A stretch of DNA of 64,000 nt from Hymenobacter aerilatus (GTDB lineage: Bacteria; Bacteroidota; Bacteroidia; Cytophagales; Hymenobacteraceae). Below are positions 24,778-34,270 of this stretch, one piece after another. The number at the start of each line of letters is the position of its first letter. Positions within the stretch are counted from its first letter, which is position 1. The stretch covers positions 1,530,501 through 1,594,500 of the forward strand of contig NZ_CP095053.1 of assembly GCF_022921095.1 (NCBI RefSeq). Reading direction: 5' to 3'. The notes under the pieces are model-generated. The model saw only the letters and a program-made list of their open reading frames with translations, was not told where the DNA came from and ran no database searches. The position numbers were made by a program, and so were the translations under genes.

Positions 24778-25905
24778 ATGTTAAGTGTAATTAAGCCATT
24801 AACCTCTTTGAGATTCTTCTTTGCTATTATGGTTTTTTGGAGTCATATACAATTTTTTGATCAAGCTATGTATCCTGGTTATAATAAACTTTATAATAAC
24901 GTGCTTTCAGAAGGTTATATAGGAGTTGGGTTCTTTTTTATTTTGAGTGGATTTATACTCTCTTATAATTATGATGATAAGATAATAAATAGAAAGATAT
25001 CATTTAAAAAATTTTGGGTGGCTAGGATTGCGAGAATATATCCTTTGCATATTGCTGGTAGTATAATGGCAATACTCATTATAGTAAATTCAGTAAAATC
25101 ATCAGCTGATTTTTTTGCAACCCCTGCTTTATCTGTTTCGATATTTTTAAGTAATATTACTCTTCTTCATAGTTTTATTCCTGATGTAAAATATTTTTTC
25201 TCATATAACTGGGTGTCATGGAGTATATCCGATGAATTGTTTTTTTATATAGTATTTCCTTTTATAATTTATTTTTTTGTCAAAAACAAGTTATTAATAA
25301 AGTTTGGCTGGGTTTTGTATTTATTAATTCCTGTATTAATATATTATTCAGGACATTCCTCTTATGATAATCATAAGTTTTTTTATATAAATCCTTTTTT
25401 TAGAATAGTGGATTTTATACTGGGTATTAATTTGAATCAGTTATTTAAATTAGAAATATTTTCTAGGTTATATAAGAAAAAAATATCGGCAACTGTACTT
25501 GAGATAATGTCTATAGGGATGTTTGCGGGGTTTATGTATATTCATGAAGATGTGCCACAGGTTTACAGATATTCATGTTTTTATTGGTTGCCAATGTCGC
25601 TTATTATATTTTCTTTTGCATATCAAAATGGATACTTATCTTCTTTAATATCTGGGTATTTTTTTGTTTTGTTAGGAGAAATGAGCTTTAGTTTCTATAT
25701 ATTTCATCAATTATTAGTAAGATATTTTGTATTCGAAAATAACCTGATGGTGATAACTGAAAATCCTTATCTGTTAGTTTTTGCAATTCTTATGACAAGC
25801 TTGTTTGTTAGTTACCTTGCGCATAAATATATTGAATTGCCTTGTAATGCATATATAAAAAATAGATACAAGAGAAGTAGTTTTGCTCTGCCTGCTAAAG
25901 GATAA
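24778..25905 (+). CDS. Membrane O-acyltransferase (acyltransferase 3 family)
   Basis: A 375-aa protein with about ten membrane spans. It has the family hallmarks: 'LTSLRFFFAIMVFWSHIQFF' at the start (the R/H region), 'GYIGVGFFFILSGFILSYNY' at about residue 45, 'FWVARIARIYPLHIAG' and, near the C-terminus, 'FSFYIFHQLLVRYF'. Enzymes of this family add acetyl or other acyl groups to surface polysaccharide. Codons and bases are strongly AT-rich compared with every neighbour, a clear sign of transfer. It is followed after 26 nt by a serine-recombinase stub, like the other cargo genes here. Lysogenic conversion is a plausible role. Confidence 0.92.
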   Translation: MLSVIKPLTSLRFFFAIMVFWSHIQFFDQAMYPGYNKLYNNVLSEGYIGVGFFFILSGFILSYNYDDKIINRKISFKKFWVARIARIYPLHIAGSIMAILIIVNSVKSSADFFATPALSVSIFLSNITLLHSFIPDVKYFFSYNWVSWSISDELFFYIVFPFIIYFFVKNKLLIKFGWVLYLLIPVLIYYSGHSSYDNHKFFYINPFFRIVDFILGINLNQLFKLEIFSRLYKKKISATVLEIMSIGMFAGFMYIHEDVPQVYRYSCFYWLPMSLIIFSFAYQNGYLSSLISGYFFVLLGEMSFSFYIFHQLLVRYFVFENNLMVITENPYLLVFAILMTSLFVSYLAHKYIELPCNAYIKNRYKRSSFALPAKG

Positions 25906-25931
25906 AAATAATTACAGCTGTGCATAATACG

Positions 25932-26066
25932 AAAGCTGGGATCTATGCTTGTGTAAGTGCGCGCGACAGAAGCCAAGGTAACGAAAATAAATTATTTGAA
26001 TTACGGGCTTTCGTAGAATGTCTGGGCTACTCAATATATAAGGGGCTACTAAAGCAAACGGGTTGA
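25932..26066 (+). pseudogene. Serine recombinase stub, N-terminal 44 codons
   Basis: An open run of 44 codons then TGA encodes a peptide aligned to the start of the intact recombinase: IYA-VS with the catalytic Ser, then D--Q--EN-L--LR and IYK----Q-G. Arg of 'YARVS' is changed to Cys. Everything beyond the first third is missing. It has no start codon of its own near the acyltransferase stop. Confidence 0.85.
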
Positions 26067-26121
26067 ATTTATTTATAACCATTTGTAATGAAGCTAGTAG
26101 ACCACCATCCAAAATTTTAAA

Positions 26122-26165
26122 CCCCTCCAGGATCTTCGAAAACGCAGTTTCTTAGGGGCGGTTTT
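26122..26165 (+). terminator. Degenerate terminator before DUF6056-like gene
   Basis: CCCCT and AGGGG flank an inner GAAAAC/GTTTC pair, followed by a short T-rich stretch. It resembles the terminator after the tape measure (CCCCCGAAAACGCGGTTTTTCGGGGG) with mutations, in keeping with a shared origin. Confidence 0.5.
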
Positions 26166-26200
26166 CATGCCGTTTTTTGGAGGGGTTCCGGTAGCTTTGA

Positions 26201-27689
26201 ATGAGAAAAGTCGCGGTCGCGCATCCCTGTAAAGTGAAAGATACCTACTCCCGACCCAACCAGTTGTCTCTTGGCTCTAAGGCGATACTAGTTTTAACGG
26301 GCATCTGTCTTCTGCCATTTCTAAGGTTAGCTTTCTTCGCTCACGCATATTTGGATGACTTTATATTTCCTATTATGGTGCGCCAGCAGGGAGTGTGGGA
26401 ACACACAATGCATATGTACAATGTATGGCAGGGACGTTTCTCTGCTTCTCTTATAACGGCACTGCATCCATTGGCTTGGGGTGATTTGCACGCAGTGAAG
26501 CCTTTTGCCTTTGGCTTCATTCTTCTATTTACAAGCGTAGTTTTTTTTGCAAGCAATTCGTTACTCGAAGGCAGCACAGTACCAATTAGCAAGCGTTTAG
26601 CGGCTGGCGGCTTGGTGCTCAGCATATCATTAGTTATGCTGCCTAATCCCGTTGAGGCGTTTTTTTTGGCTCCTTTCCGCCTTGTTTTATATGGGTGGTT
26701 GCGCGTGTTGCTTACTGCTGCTAGGTGTGGTCGCTAAACTTCATCTGCCTCAAAATAAAGTTAGTCGTTTGATATGTTGGGTAATAGCCATCATACTGGC
26801 GTTACTAACCCCCGGCTTCTCAGAGATGATTAACTGCTTCATTCTTGCCTTAGTGATTGTTTTGTTACCTCAGATCAGAAGTCGCAGCTTACAGAGGCCA
26901 TGGATAGGGCTGCTAACAATAGCTGTTGTGGCGGCAGCAGTAGCAACGTTGGCACCTGGCAATTTTGTTAGAAGTGCTAGTTATCAGCATGTGGACCTAC
27001 TGCATAGTGTGGTGCTCTCTGCCGCATCGCTCGGCTATAGTTTTATAGGGTGGTTTAGCAGTGGCATACTCATCTTACTGACGCTGCTTGTGCTACCGGC
27101 ACTTCAGCGGTTAGTCAATGATCCAGCCCTTCCAATTACACGCTTCACTCGAATAGTCTGGTTTTGGCCTTTATGGATGTTATTAGGACTGGCTTTTTGC
27201 TACCTGTTTAGTTATTTAGCTATAGATGGTCCGCCACCATCCAGAGCAAGGAATCTCATAATGCCATTACTTATAATAGGCTGGTTTATGTCAATTGCTG
27301 GTATTCTCTCTTATTTGCTGCGTCGGGGTGCCACGCCTTTGCAACGGCTGCCTACTTATGTACGTCTAGGAATGAGTTTATTGGTACTATTACTAGTTTT
27401 GTCAGATCAGAACATTACTTTAAAAAGGAGTCGAATAGGGCAACCTACTAATAGTGTCACGCAGGCATACCGTGACTGGCTCAGCGGGGATGCAGCACAA
27501 TACAATCGAGAAGAAGAAGCCCGATATACGCTTATCAGGCAGACATTAGCGGATTCCGTAGTCATACCTCCATTAAGTGTTCAGCCTGTTACCTTGGTGT
27601 GGTGGGACATCTCTGAAAATCCTGCCATGTGGGGCAACCGGGCTTATGCTGATTACTTTCATAAAAAGGCTATTTGGGTAAAGCTCTGA
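26201..27689 (+). pseudogene. DUF6056-like polytopic membrane protein, frameshifted at T8
   Basis: Two overlapping frames make one protein. Frame 1 covers about 155 residues up to 'PNPVEAFF'; the second frame continues with 'WLLSALFYMGG' to the end. The join is a run of eight T at 26660-26667; removing one T gives an unbroken 495-aa protein. Sequence features are those of DUF6056 (a 'LDD' pair near residue 51, 'VWQGRFSASLITALHPL', and about ten membrane spans), thought to be surface polysaccharide glycosyltransferase-like. The C-terminal soluble tail contains 'VWWDISENPAMWGNRAYADYF'. A recombinase remnant overlaps the stop. It is either broken, phase-variable or a sequencing artefact. Confidence 0.8.
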
Positions 27690-27960
27690 AAGCCGCTATC
27701 TATGTCCGCGTGAGTACCCGAGATAAAGGCCAGGGCATCGAAAGTTAACTGCTTAAGTTGCGAGCGAGGCTTCGCCGAGCGGCTGAGCTACTCTAATACA
27801 CCGATTAGGAGTCGGGTGCTATTCAAGCAACTCTTTCGGGAGGCCTACCAGCGCCGCTTCGACGTGGTGCTGTTTTAGCCTCTGGATCGATTCAGTAGAG
27901 AAGGGGTAGCTAAGACGCTGGACTGCTTACAAAACGTATCCTTTTTTGGTAGGTCAAAAG
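27686..27960 (+). pseudogene. Decayed small serine recombinase
   Basis: Starts in CTGA overlapping the upstream stop. It reads 'KAAIYVRVSTRDKGQ' (catalytic Ser intact), then TAA, 'LLKLRARLRRAAELL', more stops, 'ESGA', and after a frameshift 'LFKQLFREAYQRRFDVVLF', TAG and 'LDRFSREGVAKTLD'. The order and spacing match the intact 203-aa enzyme. At least two stops replace Gln codons (CAA or CAG to TAA or TAG). The HTH end is not found. Confidence 0.88.
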
Positions 27961-28033
27961 CTTCACCAAGCACAGAATAGCACTAGTATTTAGGAGTACA
28001 GCAAATGGATGGAGTGTACCTAAGCAAGCTAGA

Positions 28034-28624
28034 CTACCGACGCGACGTTTTAGGAGCTTGTCGGGAGGGTGGGGTGGCTTTGGGGGCTGCTTTTAGCTCC
28101 TCTCTACGGCGTTGCTCTACCAAGGCGTTGCTCCAAATGTAAACAGTGGCATTGTTAGTCAGTGTATTCTGCTCGTAGCCCAGATACACTTTATCGCCCT
28201 GCCAGACGTGCTTTTCTACGTGGTCGTTGGCCTGATAGCCAGGGCCATATAAGTCAGAAAACGCCTCCAACATTCCCCGGCTGTTGGCATCGCCCTGCGT
28301 AGTAAGGCGCACCGTGATAAGCTTACCCTTATAAAAATAATAGAGAATGCTAGCGGCCTGCGCCTGCCCTACCTGATAGGAGTCGGTAGTACGGCGGTAA
28401 ATTTTGGTGTTGCCAGTGGCATCTACCAGCACCAGATTGCGGAAGGCAGAGATGGGCATCTCAAACGTTACGTCCCGAAACCCATACGTACGATCTAGCT
28501 GCTGCAAGCCGTCGGTAGTGGGAGCGGTGGCAAATGCGTCGGTGGGTTGCTGCTGCGCTTGTGCCGTTGGGCAGGCAGAAAGAAGGGTGCCAAGCAAAAG
28601 AGTCGAAAATAGCGTGCGAAGCAT
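28034..28624 (-). CDS. Secreted hypothetical protein
   Basis: A 196-aa protein with a signal peptide (MLRTLFSTLLLGTLLSACPTAQA); 'LLSAC' at its end could also act as a lipobox. The mature part is beta-rich (RTYGFRDVTFEMPISAFRNLVLV, then KIYRRTTDSYQVG) with a basic Pro/Arg-rich tail. ATG at 28624 was chosen over TTG at 28630. No known family. It is the first gene to the right of the mobile-element remnants. Confidence 0.75.
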   Translation of the reverse strand: MLRTLFSTLLLGTLLSACPTAQAQQQPTDAFATAPTTDGLQQLDRTYGFRDVTFEMPISAFRNLVLVDATGNTKIYRRTTDSYQVGQAQAASILYYFYKGKLITVRLTTQGDANSRGMLEAFSDLYGPGYQANDHVEKHVWQGDKVYLGYEQNTLTNNATVYIWSNALVEQRRREELKAAPKATPPSRQAPKTSRR

Positions 28625-28891
28625 AATCAAGAGCAGGGAAAGAAACGGAATGGCAAGTATGATTGTAGTTGCCTATAGCGGGCAAATACAACCAGTTTGA
28701 GCGAATTCGCTCAAAACACAAGCCAAAAGCTACTTTACAGAAAACAAAATCCTATTTCCTGTTTTGATTTGAACACTGCTCAAAGAAAAATAGCATGCTA
28801 ACAAGCAGGACGTTTTTCGTGCGGCGGAAGGTAGAGCTGCTGGTTAACAAGCAGTAAGTGTTTGGCCTTAGGAAGAAAAAGCGCCTAACAG
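28625..28891. other. Intergenic, AT-rich, nothing supported
   Basis: An AT-rich stretch between two minus-strand genes; it should hold the promoter of the left gene, but I cannot pick a clear box, and no repeat or small ORF stands out. Confidence 0.5.
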
Positions 28892-29413
28892 CTACGCCTG
28901 GCTGGCCGGAGATGCATGCGGTGGTAGCAGAAGAGGCTCGGGCGTATCGTCGGGTAGCACTTCGGCCCCGCTGCCGGCATCGGGCACCAGGCGTTTCCAG
29001 ACCGCTTGCTTCAGATTCTCAAGACGGTTGAGCGCCTCAAGGACGGTTGTATTGGTTTGTACTGTATGAAAGAAGCCAGTTTTGCGGCCTACCTGCACCA
29101 GCTGTTCCAGCACCAGCGGTAGCACCCAGCCTACTACATTGGAGGCCAGCGTCCCCCGGAGTCCCAGGCGCACCAGTATCCGGGCTGCCATGCGCTCCAG
29201 AAGCAGAGCTCGTGCGGCCGGAAGTGCTTTGTTTGCCAGAAAGTCGCTGACCAGCTGCATATTGCCTTTCTGAATTTCTGTCTGTAGAACATCGTGTACT
29301 GCCGTAAGCGCCGTGGTTATGGCCCGTCGGAAAAGCCGACCCGTTTGCCAGGCTGTTAGACCAGTGGTTTTGGCTGCTTGCAGCAGGCGAGGAAGCAAAG
29401 CGGAGGTGTTCAT
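28892..29413 (-). CDS. Hypothetical helical protein
   Basis: A 173-aa protein rich in Leu and Ala, with amphipathic helices (TSALLPRLLQAAKTT, ALPAARALLLERMAAR) and a hydrophobic segment near 'NVVGWVLPLVLEQLV' that might touch the membrane. The C-terminal tail is acidic and Pro-rich. ATG 29413 was preferred to an earlier start at 29461, which would run into the promoter region of the divergent gene. No family recognised. Confidence 0.65.
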   Translation of the reverse strand: MNTSALLPRLLQAAKTTGLTAWQTGRLFRRAITTALTAVHDVLQTEIQKGNMQLVSDFLANKALPAARALLLERMAARILVRLGLRGTLASNVVGWVLPLVLEQLVQVGRKTGFFHTVQTNTTVLEALNRLENLKQAVWKRLVPDAGSGAEVLPDDTPEPLLLPPHASPASQA

Positions 29414-29478
29414 GCCAGACGAAGGAAACAAGAGGGGAGAAGTTAGCGTTGTACGTAGCAAAGCTGCTGGGAAGATGC

Positions 29479-29486
29479 TATTTTTG
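29479..29486 (+). promoter_or_regulatory. Host TAnnTTTG promoter box
   Basis: TATTTTTG matches the Bacteroidota -7 consensus exactly and precedes the 119-aa gene by 50 nt. The two 19-bp tandem repeats begin inside the box, so extra copies alter the leader. Confidence 0.6.
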
Positions 29487-29521
29487 TAGATTCTTACGTA
29501 GTTTGTAGATTCTTACGTAGT
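29484..29521. repeat. Perfect tandem duplication of 19 bp
   Basis: TTGTAGATTCTTACGTAGT occurs twice head to tail, ending 15 nt before the ATG of the 119-aa gene. It lies in the probable 5' leader, just after the promoter box, and could change expression when copy number slips. Confidence 0.85.
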
Positions 29522-29536
29522 GCGTTTTTCCGATCT

Positions 29537-29896
29537 ATGCCTGCTTTTCTCCTGGATATCAATTTGCAGCAATTGCCTGATGAGTACCTGACCGGAGAAT
29601 GGCGGGTGGCAGACCGGGTGCTGAACCGCACGGCACCCGATAGCACACTGGCACTTGCTACGCGCTTCTTGCTGTCGCCGGGCATGCTGAGGGTAGAGGC
29701 GCCGCAGCAGGAAAACACGGGTTCCTGGACCGTACAGCGCGATGAGTTGTTGCAGCGCCCCTACCTGCAACTAACGCTGCCACAAGAAGATACACGCGCG
29801 CTGATCACGCGCATGCGCCGCTCGCCCGATGGGCAGGAAAGCCGGCTGAATCTGTACTTCTTGTCGGGCATGGAGCTGCAGCTGACGCGCCCATAA
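29537..29896 (+). CDS. Hypothetical protein
   Basis: A 119-aa protein with no signal peptide. It has a beta-rich look (EYLTGEWRVADRVLNR, LYFLSGMELQLTRP), loosely like small lipocalin-type proteins where 'G.W' opens the barrel. Promoter and tandem repeat lie upstream. The next gene, a PAS protein, starts 40 nt later, so the two may be co-transcribed. Confidence 0.6.
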   Translation: MPAFLLDINLQQLPDEYLTGEWRVADRVLNRTAPDSTLALATRFLLSPGMLRVEAPQQENTGSWTVQRDELLQRPYLQLTLPQEDTRALITRMRRSPDGQESRLNLYFLSGMELQLTRP

Positions 29897-29936
29897 CCAT
29901 CTTTCAAACTTGTTTCTCCTTACACCTGCTATTCGT

Positions 29937-30833
29937 ATGGATGCTGCTGCTCATGCCGCCACTGCCCACTCAGCAGATCAGGAAAATGCACAATTTCTTT
30001 TCCTGGCTGAGGTAATCCCGCAACTTGTTTGGATTACTGATCCGGAGGGGTATCATACCTACTTCAATCAGCACTGGATTGAGTTTACGGGGTATGACGT
30101 GCAGGCCAGCAAGGGTACCGAAATGTGGAACAACCTGCTGCACCCCGACGACCGGCAGCGCGCCCGCGACCGATGGAACCACTCCCTAAGCACGGGCGAC
30201 TTCTACGAGATTGAGTACCGGTTTTTGTCGAAGCAAGGGGGCTACCGCTGGTTTCTGGGCCAGGCCCTACCCCAGCGCGATGTCAGTGGCGCCATTGTAC
30301 GCTGGTTCGGCACGTGCACGGATATTCAGGAACAGAAAGAAAAAGAAGAGCAACTCCGCCTGCGGGAGCAGGAACTAACGACGCTGGCCAATGCCATTCC
30401 ACAGATGGCGTGGATGGCCGAGCCTAGTGGCCACATCTTCTGGCACAACGAGCGGTGGTACGACTATACGGGTGCTACCCTGGAGCAGACTCAAGGCCAG
30501 GGCTGGCTGGAAGTAGTGCACCCTACCTACATAAAGAATATCACCGAACACCTGACTCAGGCTTTTGCAACTGGAGAAGCTTGGCAGGATACCTATCCTA
30601 TCCGGAACAAGGAGGGCGATTACCGCTGGTTTCTCGCACGGGCAGTGCCACTGCGCGACGAGGATGGCAAGGTGCTGCGCTGGTTTGGCACCAATACCGA
30701 TATAACGGAACAAAAACAGCTGCAAGAGCAGCTGGAGCGTTCTTACTCCGATCTGGAAGCTAAAATTACCTTCCGTACGCTGGAGCTGGAACACCAGGTG
30801 CAGGAGCTACGCCGTCGGCTGGGCGAAGCGTAG
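29937..30833 (+). CDS. Double PAS-domain protein without output domain
   Basis: A 298-aa protein. Residues about 18-135 and 143-262 are two PAS_3/PAC units; each carries the hallmarks 'FTGYD/YTGAT', 'HPDD/HPTY', 'EIEYRF / TYPIR', 'G.YRWFL..A.P.RD' and 'WFGT.TDI.EQK'. A 35-residue coiled coil (SDLEAKITFRTLELEHQVQELRRR) ends the protein. No histidine kinase, GGDEF or HTH domain follows, so it may act as a stand-alone sensor that binds a partner through the coiled coil, or as the truncated front of a hybrid kinase. ATG 29937 was chosen over a TTG at 29910. Confidence 0.85.
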   Translation: MDAAAHAATAHSADQENAQFLFLAEVIPQLVWITDPEGYHTYFNQHWIEFTGYDVQASKGTEMWNNLLHPDDRQRARDRWNHSLSTGDFYEIEYRFLSKQGGYRWFLGQALPQRDVSGAIVRWFGTCTDIQEQKEKEEQLRLREQELTTLANAIPQMAWMAEPSGHIFWHNERWYDYTGATLEQTQGQGWLEVVHPTYIKNITEHLTQAFATGEAWQDTYPIRNKEGDYRWFLARAVPLRDEDGKVLRWFGTNTDITEQKQLQEQLERSYSDLEAKITFRTLELEHQVQELRRRLGEA

Positions 30834-30855
30834 GAGTGTAGGCAAAGCATACGGC

Positions 30856-30894
30856 AAACGAGAAAAACGGCCCTGGAGGCCGTTTTTCTCGTTT
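30856..30894. terminator. Bidirectional terminator hairpin
   Basis: AAACGAGAAAAACGGCC pairs with GGCCGTTTTTCTCGTTT (17 bp) around a 5-nt loop. It ends the PAS-protein transcript and separates it from the oxidoreductase. Confidence 0.85.
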
Positions 30895-30955
30895 ATACCA
30901 ACCCAGATTCTATGCAGGCGGTAAAAGGGGAACATTCATTTTGCTACCTTCTTCC

Positions 30956-31930
30956 ATGCAGGCTATTGTAATTACCGCCGCCGGCGGTCCGGAAACGCTA
31001 CAACTACAGCAGGTTGACACGCCTACCCCTGCCGCGCACCAGGTGCTGGTGCGGGTGCAGGCCGCCGGCGTCAACCGTCCCGATGTGCTGATACGCCAGG
31101 GCAAATACGCCGGCACAGGCGACGTGGCGGGCATGGTGCCGGGACTGGAAATAGCGGGCGTGGTAGAGCAATGCGGTGCCGCCGTCACTCGCTGGCAGCC
31201 CGGCGACGCTGTGTGCGCCCTACTACCCGCGGGCGGCTACGCCGAGTATGCTGCGGTAGACGCTGCCCACTGTTTGCCCGTGCCGGTTGGCTGGAGTCCT
31301 GCTGAAGCCGCCTCCCTACCCGAAACCGTGTTTACGGTGTGGCACAACGTGTTTGAGCGCGGGGCACTGCAACCCGACGAAACGCTGCTGGTACACGGCG
31401 GTAGCAGCGGCATTGGCATCACGGCTGTGCAGCTGGCCCACGCCCTAGGAAGCAAGGTAGCCGCTACGGCGGGCAGTGCCGCCAAATGTGCGGCCGTACG
31501 CGAGCTGGGCGCCGATTGGGCCATCAATTACAAAGAAGAAGATTTTGAGGCGGTGCTGCGTGAGGCAGGTGGGGTAGATGTGGTGCTGGATATGATAGGC
31601 GGCGACTACACGGCCAAAAACCTACGCCTGCTCCGGTCTGATGGCCGCTTGGTATTCATCAACGCTATGCAGGGCTCGCGTGGCGAGTTCAACGCGTTGG
31701 AAGTGATGCAGCGTCGCCTTACTATCACGGGTAGTACGCTGCGGCCTCGCTCGGCGGAGTTCAAGGCCCACTTGGCAGCAGCTGTAGAGCGCCACGTGTG
31801 GCCCCTGCTGACGGCGGGGCAGTTTCGGCCGGTTATCTACCGGACGTTTGCGCTGGCGGAAGCGCAACAGGCGCACGAGCTGATGGAATCCAGCGAGCAT
31901 ATCGGCAAAATTGTGTTGATAGTAGATTGA
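30956..31930 (+). CDS. NAD(P)H-dependent quinone oxidoreductase (zeta-crystallin-like)
   Basis: A 324-aa enzyme of the MDR superfamily. The N-terminal GroES-like part has 'VRVQAAGVNRPDVLIRQGKY' and 'VPGLEIAGVVEQCG'; the Rossmann part has 'LLVHGGSSGIGITAVQLAHALG' at about residue 140, the family's nucleotide-binding motif (normally GGVG or AGG-G). There is no zinc-cysteine set, as expected for zeta-crystallins. The start ATG at 30956 sits just after TACCTTCT, so the mRNA may have a very short leader. It reduces quinones or enoyl substrates in the cytoplasm. Confidence 0.92.
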   Translation: MQAIVITAAGGPETLQLQQVDTPTPAAHQVLVRVQAAGVNRPDVLIRQGKYAGTGDVAGMVPGLEIAGVVEQCGAAVTRWQPGDAVCALLPAGGYAEYAAVDAAHCLPVPVGWSPAEAASLPETVFTVWHNVFERGALQPDETLLVHGGSSGIGITAVQLAHALGSKVAATAGSAAKCAAVRELGADWAINYKEEDFEAVLREAGGVDVVLDMIGGDYTAKNLRLLRSDGRLVFINAMQGSRGEFNALEVMQRRLTITGSTLRPRSAEFKAHLAAAVERHVWPLLTAGQFRPVIYRTFALAEAQQAHELMESSEHIGKIVLIVD

Positions 31931-34111
<2,181 letters not shown>

Positions 34112-34129
34112 TATAAGGGATAAAAGAAG

Positions 34130-34247
34130 AAAAAAGGTGTCATCCTGAGCGCAGCGAAGGACCTTATCACGCGAGAACGACTGTCGTTACAATGACTCGT
34201 CCAAACGTGAGAAGGTCCTTCGCTCTGCTCAGGATGACACCTTTTTT
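34130..34247. repeat. BIME-like palindromic element, copy A
   Basis: AAAAAAGGTGTCATCCTGAGC pairs with its reverse complement about 76 nt away. Inside lies CGAAGGACCTT.TCACG facing AAGGTCCTTCG. It separates convergent genes and can also act as a bidirectional terminator (T6 on each end). Copy B is at 36,950. Confidence 0.85.
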
Positions 34248-34270
34248 CCTGTATCCTTCACCCTACCTCT

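Larger units (their letters stand above)
23619..27960. mobile_element. Compound island of decayed phage/recombinase modules
   Basis: A mosaic: tyrosine-recombinase fragment (minus strand), tape-measure 3' fragment, terminator remnant, AT-rich O-acyltransferase plus serine-recombinase stub, degenerate terminator, DUF6056-like gene plus decayed serine recombinase. The parts repeat the order seen at the intact right end of the prophage (tape measure, terminator, cargo, recombinase), so this looks like the leftovers of two or more related elements that used the same site. Confidence 0.75.

Noticed and set aside
28625..28891. Repeated 'AACAAGCAG' words near 28,800 and 28,845
   Set aside because: Only 9-10 bp, imperfect context, no periodicity; not distinguishable from chance.
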